Shown: positions 45,606-54,492 of the stretch, one piece after another
How the letters are laid out: every line of letters starts with the position of its first letter
Position numbering within the stretch: the stretch's first letter is position 1
Assembly (NCBI GenBank): GCA_014584465.1
Contig: JACTMU010000088.1
Location: 1 to 64,000 of the forward strand
Reading direction: 5' to 3'
DNA: 64,000 nucleotides
Origin: Pseudomonadota bacterium
GTDB lineage: Bacteria; Bdellovibrionota; Bdellovibrionia; Bdellovibrionales; JACTMU01
Translations under genes and position numbers: made by a program
The notes under the pieces: model-generated
Databases searched by the model: none
What the model saw: only the letters and a program-made list of their open reading frames with translations
What the model was told of the DNA's origin: nothing

Positions 45606-46826
45606 ATGGGAAAATTTCTTCAATTTCTTTCAGCCCGATTTTCAAACAGCGTAGTCAACCATGTCATTTGGTTTGTCTTTGCGTTTGTCACAACCTCATG
45701 TTTGGTCATCTCAGGATTTGTCTACATTGCAGAACGGACCGACGCCACTTCCAATATTAAGAGCTATAGCGACTCCCTTTGGTGGGGAATCGTAACACTG
45801 TTGACTGTTGGCTATGAGGATCGCTATCCCGTGACCCCTCTTGGACGTCTCTTTGCAATACTCTTAATGGTGGCTGGGGTCGCATCCGTTGGAATTCTGA
45901 CGGCCAAGATTTCATCTCATTTCTTAGAAAAGGCTCTTAACGACCGGAGGGGATTCGTGAACGAACAACTCTTAACGCATCACTTAATTGTCTGCGGCTG
46001 GAAATCAAATATGTATGAATTTCTAGTTCAGATTCTAGAAAGCAATCTGGACCTTAAAGCTGAAGAGATCGTGCTCGTCAACAATGCTCCCGATGAGATG
46101 CTCTCTTCTCTTCTTGACTACCCTCTTCTAAAACATCTGAAAATTGTAAAGGGTGACTTTTTTCAAAAAGAGGCCTTAGAGAGAGCAGCACCCCAGCGCG
46201 CTCGTAAGATCTTGATCTTAGCAGACAAGACCCCAGATGCCACAGGAAAGATCTCCTCGATCACTGAGGCCGACGCACGGACCGTCATGACTGCCATGAC
46301 TCTTGCCACGATTGCACGAGGTGTGCCCGTAGTTGCGGAAATTCTTGACGCAACCATGGACCAATATCTCAAATTGGCTCATGTCAATGACATTGTCTAC
46401 ACTCGGGACTACAGCCAACTCCTCATGGCGAAGGCCTCAAATGGAACGGGCATTCCCAACATAGTGAGGAGCCTCCTTGATCCCCACGGAACTCATTGCC
46501 TCACAACCCACGAAATTCCTCACACTTGTTTCAATCAAAGTTTTGAACACGCTAAGGAAATCATCCGCCAAGAACAACCGGATTTCACGCTTATAGGCAT
46601 ACTTGAAAACTCCGGGAACATTCATTCCGTCAAGGAGCTTGCTCTGCGACGCGCCCAGCAAACACCCGACGTCGGTCAACTCGTAGAAAATCTCCATGCG
46701 ATCAAAAATATGAGATTCAATGAGCCTATCTTTTCTCCGCCTGATGACTACATTTTAAAAGAGGGATCCCTCGCGATCGTCATCTGCACAAAATCACAAG
46801 GGAAGAGTCATGTCCGCGCTGCTTAA
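45606..46826 (+). CDS. Two-helix potassium channel with RCK domain and altered filter
   Basis: This is an MthK-like potassium channel. Residues about 19-41 and 80-105 are membrane helices. Between them, the pore loop reads TLLTVGYED, with E71 where the second filter glycine of TVGYGD would be. Residues 125 onward form an RCK/TrkA-N Rossmann domain beginning HHLIVCGWKSN, like MthK. A second regulatory subdomain follows. Its end overlaps the next gene by 17 bases. The ribosome site is weak. The altered filter may change selectivity; potassium transport is inferred from family only. Confidence 0.82.
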   Translation: MGKFLQFLSARFSNSVVNHVIWFVFAFVTTSCLVISGFVYIAERTDATSNIKSYSDSLWWGIVTLLTVGYEDRYPVTPLGRLFAILLMVAGVASVGILTAKISSHFLEKALNDRRGFVNEQLLTHHLIVCGWKSNMYEFLVQILESNLDLKAEEIVLVNNAPDEMLSSLLDYPLLKHLKIVKGDFFQKEALERAAPQRARKILILADKTPDATGKISSITEADARTVMTAMTLATIARGVPVVAEILDATMDQYLKLAHVNDIVYTRDYSQLLMAKASNGTGIPNIVRSLLDPHGTHCLTTHEIPHTCFNQSFEHAKEIIRQEQPDFTLIGILENSGNIHSVKELALRRAQQTPDVGQLVENLHAIKNMRFNEPIFSPPDDYILKEGSLAIVICTKSQGKSHVRAA

Positions 46827-47325
46827 GTCTGATCACGTCACAGATTACATGAGTATGCTTCAAGGAGTCGCCCTGTTTTCTGGAATTCAAGACAATGAGA
46901 TGGCTCTTCAGGAGTTGGCCCTGAAGATGTCTCTAATTTCCTACCAAACTGGAGATTACATTTGCCGCGAGGGTGAGTTGGGAGATGCCTTCTACATACT
47001 TGTCGAAGGCTCCATCAGTATTTTTAAGCAGACTCCTGATGGTGACCTTTTTAAGGTTGCAGCCGTAAAGGGCAAAGATCTTCCTGGCATCGGCGAAGGT
47101 GGCCTGATCGGAAGTGAAGCCAGATCTGCCACGATCCAATGTGATTCTCCCTGCACTTGCGTTTTGCTCTCTCGAGAAAAATTCGAAGAGTACATTCAAA
47201 AATTTCCTTCCTGGGGCCTGTCTATTTACAAGAACATTGCCCGAGCCTTGATCAAACGACTCTCCAAAATGAATACCGATCTCATGCTCCTGCACAAAGC
47301 TCTTACCCGAGAGGTCCGGGGCTGA
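46810..47325 (+). CDS. Cyclic-nucleotide-binding domain protein coupled to the channel gene
   Basis: This 171-residue cytosolic protein is a single cNMP-binding domain. Key blocks are YICREGELGDAFYILVEGSI (about 55-75), a phosphate-binding-cassette-like region IGEGGLIGSEARSATIQC (about 94-112, with the R of EARSA), and a C-terminal helix. No DNA-binding domain is present, so it is not a CRP-type regulator. The 17-base overlap with the channel gene suggests a stoichiometric partner, as if a cyclic-nucleotide-gated channel were split into two chains. Ligand identity (cAMP, cGMP, cyclic di-nucleotide) is not determined. Confidence 0.85.
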   Translation: MSALLKSDHVTDYMSMLQGVALFSGIQDNEMALQELALKMSLISYQTGDYICREGELGDAFYILVEGSISIFKQTPDGDLFKVAAVKGKDLPGIGEGGLIGSEARSATIQCDSPCTCVLLSREKFEEYIQKFPSWGLSIYKNIARALIKRLSKMNTDLMLLHKALTREVRG

Positions 47326-47376
47326 ATCGCAACAGCAATGTCCAAAGTCGCATCGAACCCTAAGATAGGGGCTGAT

Positions 47377-47563
47377 CTACTGCGTCTGTTCGGTTTGTTT
47401 CGCTGAATTTGAACCGATCGAAGAAGCAGGAGTGGACGAATTCTTCTCGTGGAGAATTTGATAGTAAATCTGATTGATGATCAATGCAGAGAATGCATCT
47501 TCCTCACTTTCTCTCTTTCGAAGAAGTGACAACAAGAAATATGGCTACCACTGCATTCCACAA
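47377..47563 (-). pseudogene. Small membrane-protein gene with a single-base frameshift
   Basis: Directly downstream of recN, a TTG frame encodes a hydrophobic helix (WNAVVAIFL). After the run CTTGTTG the reading must skip one base to continue as LSLLRKRESEEDAF, NQIYYQILHEKN and a Q/S/T-rich tail. Read across the shift it is one plausible small membrane protein of about 61 residues; without the shift each half stops early. It may be a decayed gene, a sequencing indel or programmed frameshifting. No family recognised. Confidence 0.4.
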
Positions 47564-47569
47564 AATCGA

Positions 47570-49279
47570 TCAGACGCTTACACCCACCCCACTTTCAATT
47601 AGATGTTTTGCATGGTCGAGACTCGTTTGAGTGACCTTTTCTCCAGAAATAAGTCTCGCAATTTCACGAACGCGTTCTTTAGGAGTCATCTTCTTTACGA
47701 TCACCTCTACATGTTCTGAGCTGGTCTGTTTTTCGATAAGAAAGTGAAGATCCCCAAAGGAGGCCACTTGAGGCAAATGGGTGACGCAGATGACTTGCCC
47801 CTCTTTGGCAATCTTTCTGAGTTTTCGACCGAGCTTCTCAGCTGTTTTTCCACTGACTCCCGCATCAACTTCATCAAAAAGAAAGGTGCGCGGCAGGTGA
47901 CTTTGACCCACAACCTGTTTGAGTGAAAGCAAAATGCGACTCAGCTCACCGCCGCTTGCAAACTTTGCCAGCGGTAGCAGCGAAGAGCTCGAATGAGGTG
48001 GCTGAATCATAAACTCGACCGTGGACATCCCTGTGGGGGTAGGTTCTGGCGCCTGTTCGACCATGACCGTAAATGCAACCCCCTTCATGTTGAGTTCTCG
48101 AAGCTCTTCATTGACTCGATTGGAAAGTTCTTCGCCTCCACGAGTTCGTAGCTGATGAAGACGTCCCCCTAAGGTGCGAAGTTCATGGGTGAGCTCTTGC
48201 TGATCTCTCCTCAACTGAACCATGAGACTCTCACAGTTCTCCAGTTCGTCGATCTCTTCTTCCATCAACTTCAATGAATCCAAAATCTGATCTACGGAGG
48301 ATCCAAACTTCTTCTGAATCTTTCTGAGTTGACTTAATTTGCTCTCCAGCTGCTCCAAGCGATCTGGATCAATTTCCATTCGATCACAGTGACTCTTAAG
48401 ACCATAGACCAACTCTTCGCAGAGTGGTGGTATCTGTTCCAGCGGATGGATCAGCTTACGATTCCCTTCCTTCTCTTTAGCAAGAGCGTGACCCTCCTGA
48501 ATCAATTTCTCGATGGTGGAAAGAAATGATCGATCACCAGAATCAAACATATGATGAATCTTTTGGCTGAATCGAAGCCATCGTTCGCCCTCTTTCTGCG
48601 ATCGAATCTCCTCCTCCAAACGCAAATCGTCACCTGATTTCAAATCGAGAGATTTGATCTCGTCACGCTGAAAGATCAAATAGTCCAGTTGCTGATGGCG
48701 AGTGAGCTCTTTTTGGGTCAACTCTTCAATTCTCTTTGAAATCTCCTTAAGCTTCGAATATTTCTCTGAGTACTCTTTGCGCTCTTTTGCCGCTCCCGCA
48801 AATCGATCCAAAAGGTCAAGATGGGTCGCCTTGGAGAGAAGGTCTTTGCTCTCATGCTGACCGGTCATCTCAATGAGAGGTTCCGCCTGACCAGTCACCT
48901 CGATCAGTGGCGAAACAACCCCTCGTAGATTTGTAACTGTCTCAGGGTGGCCATTCATATAGACACGGCTTTTCCCCTCTGAGGTAATGAATCGACGCAC
49001 AATGAGTTGCCCATCATCACTCTCAATGCCAAGAGACTGAAGTTTTTGTTTGATGTCCTCTCGTTGAGTGAGATCAAAGACCCCCTCCACAGTCGCTTCA
49101 ACTGCACCCTTTGAGATTGTGCCCGCAGTGAGCTTGTGCCCCATCAGAAGCCCCAGAGCTCGAAGCATTAGAGATTTACCTGCTCCCGTCTCGCCACTAA
49201 AGATGTTTAGACCAGGTCCAAGCGTCAAATGAAGTTCGTCGATGATCGCAAAATGTGAAATCCTTATCTCCAAGATCAT
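47570..49279 (-). CDS. recN: DNA repair protein RecN
   Basis: This is an SMC-like ATPase in double-strand-break repair. The 569-residue product opens with LEIRISHFAIIDEL and Walker A FSGETGAGKS, has a coiled-coil middle (about 170-370), and ends with a signature-like FASGGELSRILL and FLFDEVDAGVSG. In the conserved segment normally reading I-x-GQHE, the protein has two tandem versions (PLIEVTGQAE, then PLIEMTGQHE), a ten-residue insertion. The ATG at 49279 has GGAG six bases upstream; a start at 49306 would overlap nadK. Confidence 0.93.
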   Translation of the reverse strand: MILEIRISHFAIIDELHLTLGPGLNIFSGETGAGKSLMLRALGLLMGHKLTAGTISKGAVEATVEGVFDLTQREDIKQKLQSLGIESDDGQLIVRRFITSEGKSRVYMNGHPETVTNLRGVVSPLIEVTGQAEPLIEMTGQHESKDLLSKATHLDLLDRFAGAAKERKEYSEKYSKLKEISKRIEELTQKELTRHQQLDYLIFQRDEIKSLDLKSGDDLRLEEEIRSQKEGERWLRFSQKIHHMFDSGDRSFLSTIEKLIQEGHALAKEKEGNRKLIHPLEQIPPLCEELVYGLKSHCDRMEIDPDRLEQLESKLSQLRKIQKKFGSSVDQILDSLKLMEEEIDELENCESLMVQLRRDQQELTHELRTLGGRLHQLRTRGGEELSNRVNEELRELNMKGVAFTVMVEQAPEPTPTGMSTVEFMIQPPHSSSSLLPLAKFASGGELSRILLSLKQVVGQSHLPRTFLFDEVDAGVSGKTAEKLGRKLRKIAKEGQVICVTHLPQVASFGDLHFLIEKQTSSEHVEVIVKKMTPKERVREIARLISGEKVTQTSLDHAKHLIESGVGVSV

Positions 49280-49292
49280 ACCATTCTCCGAA

Positions 49293-50156
49293 TTAAGTTC
49301 TTTCACCGAACTTGAGTTTTTCCCTCAAAAGTTCAAAATAGTTATGCCCGTGTTTGCGTAAAATGAAGTGACACTCCTTTGATTTTTCAATAAAGATCTC
49401 ATGACTTTCACAAAGTGCCTTGACCACTTGTCCATCGACAGCAAGTTGCGCGCTTCGCTGAGGCGCAGTTAATCGAAGAGTCAAACGTCGATCGTCCGGA
49501 AAGACCAGCGGACGCAAGGTCAAGCTGTGTGGACTGATGGGGGTCACGACAATGGCCTGAACTTCAGGGTGGAGCAAAGGACCTCCTGCTGCCAAATTGT
49601 AAGCCGAAGAACCCGTGGGAGTTGCCACAATCACTCCATCGGCAAAGAAGTCACACACCAACTTTTCATCAAATGAGATCTCAATCTTGATGAGGTGACT
49701 GCTGGCGCCTCGCTCCACGACAAAGTCATTGAGTGCCATTTGCTCCTCTTGTTGCCCGCTTTTGGGATCCACAACCGTTGCCAAGAGCATCGATCGAGGG
49801 CGCGTGTCCATCTTTCCCTCTAAGGCCATCAAGATAACATCATAAAGTTCATCCAGGCGCGTTTCCGTCAAGAAACCAAGCGAACCCAGATTGACGCCCA
49901 AGATGGGCTTCTGGTGGCCTCGAAGAAGCCTGGCCGCTTTCAAATAGGTTCCATCTCCCCCAAGTACGACCACAAGATCAAGTAGTGAGAGCTCCTTTCT
50001 TTCTCGGCTGATCTGTTTGGCCCCAGAAACAGGTGGTTGCTCATGATCCGTATAGGAATCGATTCCCTTGGTGGCAAGCCACTGGGCAAGCCTCTGCGCT
50101 TCGTGAAGCGCTGCAGGGGTTTCACTCCGATAGACAATTCCCACGCGTTTTTTCAT
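49293..50156 (-). CDS. nadK: NAD kinase
   Basis: This enzyme phosphorylates NAD to NADP. The 287-residue product has the GGDGT motif (about residue 68), NLGSLGFLTE, a DG(V)xVATPTGSSAYNLAAGGP block and an NDFV motif. It sits between the M3 peptidase gene and recN. The nadK-recN pairing is common in bacteria. A relaxed ATP/polyphosphate specificity cannot be judged from sequence. Confidence 0.95.
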   Translation of the reverse strand: MKKRVGIVYRSETPAALHEAQRLAQWLATKGIDSYTDHEQPPVSGAKQISRERKELSLLDLVVVLGGDGTYLKAARLLRGHQKPILGVNLGSLGFLTETRLDELYDVILMALEGKMDTRPRSMLLATVVDPKSGQQEEQMALNDFVVERGASSHLIKIEISFDEKLVCDFFADGVIVATPTGSSAYNLAAGGPLLHPEVQAIVVTPISPHSLTLRPLVFPDDRRLTLRLTAPQRSAQLAVDGQVVKALCESHEIFIEKSKECHFILRKHGHNYFELLREKLKFGERT

Positions 50157-50173
50157 GATGGAAGCTCCCTTGT

Positions 50174-52231
50174 TTATGGATAACTATCTTGTTTTGTGGG
50201 AGGCAGAAGTCCATCCCGCTTCAGTAATCCATTAAGGTTAGGCTCTCGTCCTCGAAAATTTTTATAGAGAATCATGGGGTGCTCTGTTCCACCCTTTTCA
50301 AGAATCTCTCTTTTGAAACGACTTGAGACTTCACGGTCAAAGATCCCCTTTTCTTTAAACCACTCAAAGGCATCAGCCTCCAAGACCTCTGCCCACTTGT
50401 AGCTGTAATAGCCCGATGAATAACCACCTGCAAAGATGTGGCTGAACGAGCACGAGGTGTTGGTCCCCTCAATGACGGGCAGAAGATCATACTCGCGGGT
50501 CGTCTCTTTTTCAAAACGATCAATCTCGCCAATCTTTGAAGGGGCCACCGTATGCCACGCCATATCCAGCACCGCAAATCGAAGTTGGCGAAAGGTCATA
50601 AAACCCGATTGAAATCGTTCGCTGGCCTTCATCTTTTCAATCAAATCCGAGGGAATGGTTTTTCCCGTCTCAAAATGTCGAGCAAAAAGAGACAGCGACT
50701 CATTCTCCTTAGTCCAATTCTCCATGAGTTGAGATGGCAGTTCCACAAAATCCCAATAGACGTTTGCGCCTGAAAGAGATGGGTAGGTGCACTGAGAAAG
50801 AAGGGCATGAAGTGCGTGGCCAAATTCATGAAAAAGGGTCGCCACTTCTCGATGTGTTAACAGAGAGGGGCGAGTGGAGGTTGGCATAGAGAAGTTACAT
50901 ACAATGGATACATGAGGGCGCTTAAGTTCACAACCATGCAATCCCTGCTCACGAAGAGTGCACATCCACGCACCATCTTTTTTGGTCGGTCGTGGGAAGA
51001 GATCCAAATAGAGAAGACCTAGATATTGACCCGTCTCCTGCGACTTCACTTCAATTGTCTTCACAGAAGGATGGTAAACGGGAAGGTCCGACACCTCTTT
51101 GAACTCTAACTGAAAAAGACGACGACCATGTTCGAAAAGCCCGTCAATGATGTTCTCCAACTGAAAATAGGAACGAAGATCCTCTTCATTAAAGCCATAA
51201 CGACTCTCCTTAAGCTTTTCAGAATAATAGTTGAAATCCCAAGGTTCGATCGGGCCTGCATGAGAAAGTGTTTTTGCAAAGGCGCTCACCTCTTCAACGT
51301 CTCGGACTGCGGCCGAGCGAGCTGCACCTTTCAAACGATTGAGAAATTCGAACACCTCTTCTGGAGAACGCGCCATACGTTTTCTAAGAACCACCTCAGA
51401 GTGGTTGGTACATCCTAAAAGCTTTGCTCGAGCATCGCGAAGTTCAACTTGGCGTCGAATGACCCCCTGATTGTCGTACTCAGATCCAAAGGCTCGACCA
51501 TTGTAGGCCATCCACATCTTCTTCCGAAGCTCTCTCTGATCGCTGTAACGCAAGAAAGGCACCAAACTTGGCGCATCCAAGGAGAAGAGCCAACTCTCTG
51601 CTCGCCCCTTCGATCGTGCAGCTTCGCGAGCAGCCTCAATCACCGAATCAGGTAGTCCCTTGAGATCTTCGACGTCCTCAATCCACAGTTCAAAAATTTT
51701 GGAAGACTTAAGAACATTTTCTGCAAATTGAGGAGCCAGGCTGGAAAGCTCCTGATCGATCTTTCTCAACTTCTCTTTGTCTTCATCACTCAAGAGCGCC
51801 CCATTTTGAGTGAATTGATCATAACTCTCCATCAAGAGCTGCTTCTCTTCTTGATTCAACGACAACGTCTCTTTGGCATCGTAAACTGCTTTAATCTTTT
51901 GAAAGAGCTCTTGGTCCAACAGTATGTCGTTGGAATACTCCGACAGCTTAGGAGATATGATCTGTGCAAGCGCTTGAAGCGGCTCATCGGCTTCCGCATT
52001 GAAGAGCGCAAAGTAGATTGAGGAGATTCGACTCACCCCTTGCCCTGCCAGCTCCAAAGCACGAACGGAGTTTTCAAAAGTGGGGTCTTTAACGCTTTTG
52101 ATGCGTGCGAGCTCTGCGCGGGCGCTTTCAATGGCTCGCTCCAGTGCAGGAACAAAATCGTCATGATGAAATGAGCCAAATGGAATGGCCCCGTCTCTTA
52201 AATCGGAGGGTTGCTCAAGAATATTTTTCAT
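50174..52231 (-). CDS. prlC: M3-family oligopeptidase (oligopeptidase A-like)
   Basis: This cytosolic zinc metallopeptidase degrades oligopeptides, including cleaved signal peptides in E. coli. The 685-residue product has the HExxH motif in TLFHEFGHALHALL with downstream conserved glycine-rich and YYSYKWAEVLEADAF segments that complete the M3 active site. The N-terminal half is helical. The length matches E. coli PrlC (680). It starts with ATG and is followed by nadK after 17 bases. Confidence 0.9.
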   Translation of the reverse strand: MKNILEQPSDLRDGAIPFGSFHHDDFVPALERAIESARAELARIKSVKDPTFENSVRALELAGQGVSRISSIYFALFNAEADEPLQALAQIISPKLSEYSNDILLDQELFQKIKAVYDAKETLSLNQEEKQLLMESYDQFTQNGALLSDEDKEKLRKIDQELSSLAPQFAENVLKSSKIFELWIEDVEDLKGLPDSVIEAAREAARSKGRAESWLFSLDAPSLVPFLRYSDQRELRKKMWMAYNGRAFGSEYDNQGVIRRQVELRDARAKLLGCTNHSEVVLRKRMARSPEEVFEFLNRLKGAARSAAVRDVEEVSAFAKTLSHAGPIEPWDFNYYSEKLKESRYGFNEEDLRSYFQLENIIDGLFEHGRRLFQLEFKEVSDLPVYHPSVKTIEVKSQETGQYLGLLYLDLFPRPTKKDGAWMCTLREQGLHGCELKRPHVSIVCNFSMPTSTRPSLLTHREVATLFHEFGHALHALLSQCTYPSLSGANVYWDFVELPSQLMENWTKENESLSLFARHFETGKTIPSDLIEKMKASERFQSGFMTFRQLRFAVLDMAWHTVAPSKIGEIDRFEKETTREYDLLPVIEGTNTSCSFSHIFAGGYSSGYYSYKWAEVLEADAFEWFKEKGIFDREVSSRFKREILEKGGTEHPMILYKNFRGREPNLNGLLKRDGLLPPTKQDSYP

Positions 52232-52360
52232 CTCTATTTGTTATCACAGATGTGGAGCTCAGGGAAAGTGGAAAGGGCCGCAGATCAACTGCTGCGCGTC
52301 CATAGAGAAGGTGCTCCTTTGCAGAGACAACCTCTCCTCTTGCTGCAATGGACCTACGAA

Positions 52361-52867
52361 TCAGTGGGGATGAGTGCAAACTCCTACAACTGAACCTGGT
52401 GCGGTCTTTTGACAATATCCGCTCGCACACGCGTAAGGATCAGATGGGTTGCAAGCTCGACCAAGGTCCCAAGTGCAACCGGCCCCGAGGGATCCAGGGC
52501 TACTGATCTCAAATCTCCAGTGGTAAAATGGGCCATACTGCCAACCGCTCGCGTCAACGCACATGAGTCCCCATCGAGGGTGATAGATGGGCCTTCTTGA
52601 ATAACCCCCGCAACAAAAGCCTCCTCGAAAACGTTGATAGGGATTTTCGCGAGCGTATCCAATTCGAACGTCTGGATAGCGATAGACATTGTACTGGTCA
52701 TAGTAAGGAAAGGTTTCACATTCACCATCGGGTTGCTGAAGACATGTATAGTTTGGATTCACATTGACCTCTTCATTCCCGCCATGATCATCCCCACACT
52801 GGATCAACACGATCGATACCATTCCCAAAAGAGCCGAAAATAAAGTCGACTGACCCCTTGCCCTCAT
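52361..52867 (-). CDS. Cysteine-rich lipoprotein of unknown function
   Basis: This is a 168-residue protein with a lipoprotein signal (lipobox LIQC, then GDDHGG). The mature part is rich in Y, R, G and C: TCLQQPDGEC, FCCGGYSRRP, LMCVDAS, GCTWDLGRAC, and a terminal YACASGYCQ. At least nine cysteines suggest a disulfide-stabilised surface domain. The ATG at 52867 follows AAGGGGG; a frame starting 33 codons earlier passes through that site. It lies about 130 bases downstream of the M3 peptidase start on the same strand. Family unknown. Confidence 0.7.
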   Translation of the reverse strand: MRARGQSTLFSALLGMVSIVLIQCGDDHGGNEEVNVNPNYTCLQQPDGECETFPYYDQYNVYRYPDVRIGYARENPYQRFRGGFCCGGYSRRPIYHPRWGLMCVDASGWQYGPFYHWRFEISSPGSLGAGCTWDLGRACNPSDPYACASGYCQKTAPGSVVGVCTHPH

Positions 52868-53144
52868 CACCAATCCCCCTTTGCAGTTCTCGTTCGCAGC
52901 GTCTCCGCCCAACCCCGCCTCGACCGGAGAGCCACCACCATCTTGCTTCGAGTCATCCTCTAGCACGCTGAACTGCAGCAGACAAATATTGTTCCTACGA
53001 TTGTAATTTTTATAGGGTTAAGAACCCTGGACCCGAGCCCTGGGGGTGGTTGGTCCCGCGAGTGTTTCCTGTTATCCTAGACAAGGACTATCTAATTTGG
53101 ATCTAGCCGGAATCTAAGTGGCTACGCACGGAAGCGGGGTATTT

Positions 53145-53684
53145 GTGAAGAATCTGTTTTTTGGACCCTTGGGAGCCTCTCTTTTGATTCTCTCCCTTGG
53201 AACTCATTCAAGTTGGGGTGCAATTGAACCCATCCGCGTAAGTTCATTCAAGAACAAGAACTATCAAAAAGATGGAGCCTTCATTGGAGGAACCAGTGAG
53301 GCCAAAGTGACCCTCATTCAGGTTAAAAGACGACTTTCCAAGAATGGGAATAAAGAGCGCCTTTTGCTCCGTTTCGGAGACGAAAGAGGTCGCCCACTGA
53401 AAGAATCACCACTTGGGTATTATCACATTCAGATTCAAAATGAGTTGGATCGAATCATCATGGATTTTTCTCAGACCACCCCCTTTAGATTGGATCAGAA
53501 TTCTCTCTCAAAGATCCTCAAAGATTCCCGCTTCTTTTCCCAGGCGACCCTTTCTCCTTTTCCTGAGGACCATTCCACTCACATCACACTCTCCCTCAAG
53601 GAGGATGTGAAGGCTTCCGTTTTCGCCCCCAAGAACAAGGGGTATCTCATTGTCGACCTCATTAGGAGCGAGGAGTCTCATTGA
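53145..53684 (+). CDS. Secreted protein of unknown function, AMIN-like
   Basis: This protein of about 179 residues has a signal peptide (hydrophobic core FFGPLGASLLILSLG, cleaved near WGA). The mature part consists of alternating beta strands: VTLIQVKRRL, HIQIQNELDRIIMDFSQTT, ITLSLKEDVKASVFAPKNKGYLIVDL. The pattern, with LIVDL near the end, resembles AMIN domains that bind peptidoglycan or the periplasmic side of the envelope. I chose the GTG at 53145 (GGGG five bases upstream, classic signal start) over the GTG at 53118. It overlaps the next gene (TTGA), so they are a pair. Confidence 0.6.
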   Translation: MKNLFFGPLGASLLILSLGTHSSWGAIEPIRVSSFKNKNYQKDGAFIGGTSEAKVTLIQVKRRLSKNGNKERLLLRFGDERGRPLKESPLGYYHIQIQNELDRIIMDFSQTTPFRLDQNSLSKILKDSRFFSQATLSPFPEDHSTHITLSLKEDVKASVFAPKNKGYLIVDLIRSEESH

Positions 53685-54481
53685 ACGCCTTTCCAAAGAT
53701 ACCCCTCTACCTTCCATTAATCCTTTCCGTACTCTTTTGTTCAGCGAAGGTCCAATCACGTGTCTTTGATTTCAAAAAGGAGAGTGTTGCCACCTATCTT
53801 AGGGGATCTGCAGGCCTTTCAACTCTCGGCACTCAACTCTTTGATGGCTCAAGCGGGTCAGGGACGACGTTCTCAGATGCCGGAGTTACCTACACTTTCT
53901 CTGGCGAAATTGGTCTTCTCTTCACCTTCTCAACGACCACATTTCGAGCTGGTATTGAGGCTTTAAGGCCCAAGTCTCTTGAGGGCGTCACAGGCACTGA
54001 TGCTGCAAATAATGAGCTCTTCACCCTCAACAGCACGATGCTTGTGCTCATTCCTCAAATCGGTATCGACTATGCCTACTACGCTTCAAGCCAGTTCAAG
54101 GCTTACGTGGGAGGCAGTCTTGGCTCTGCCAGTGCCACCTTTGGAAACCACTACACACTGACTGCGGCTGGCCAAGCTGCCACAACTCCCGCTTCAACCG
54201 AAACAACCTTCAGCGAAGAGGGGCAAGGGACGGCCTATATGGGGACGTTCTCAACAGGATTTGAAACCATCTTTTCTGACAATGTGACCTTTCTTCTCGA
54301 CGTAGGCTATCGATACCTCCAAATTGAAAACCTGACCTACACGAGTGCACCTGGCGCCACATTTGTTGGCCCGATCAGCAAAGGTGATGTTGTCGCCAAT
54401 ACGGATGGTTCAAGTAAAATTGTGAATCTCAGTGGACCGTTTGGAAGTATAGCTTTTCGCTTCTACATCGATTTGCTTTAG
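53681..54481 (+). CDS. Predicted outer-membrane beta-barrel protein
   Basis: This is a 266-residue protein with a signal peptide (about 1-26, ending VQS) and repeated amphipathic strands typical of an eight- to ten-stranded barrel: VTYTFSGEIGLLFTF, QIGIDYAYYASSQF, KAYVGGSLGSASATFG and a C-terminal GSIAFRFYIDLL. It starts with TTG, AGGAG about six bases upstream, overlapping the previous stop. It ends 11 bases before an FMN-enzyme gene. Function unknown. Confidence 0.7.
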   Translation: MNAFPKIPLYLPLILSVLFCSAKVQSRVFDFKKESVATYLRGSAGLSTLGTQLFDGSSGSGTTFSDAGVTYTFSGEIGLLFTFSTTTFRAGIEALRPKSLEGVTGTDAANNELFTLNSTMLVLIPQIGIDYAYYASSQFKAYVGGSLGSASATFGNHYTLTAAGQAATTPASTETTFSEEGQGTAYMGTFSTGFETIFSDNVTFLLDVGYRYLQIENLTYTSAPGATFVGPISKGDVVANTDGSSKIVNLSGPFGSIAFRFYIDLL

Positions 54482-54492
54482 GACACCCGAGT

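Noticed and set aside
53014-53028. AGGGTT-AAG-AACCCT hairpin upstream of the secreted protein at 53145
   Set aside because: Perfect but only six pairs; no nearby gene end or T-run to support a terminator and no second copy seen.
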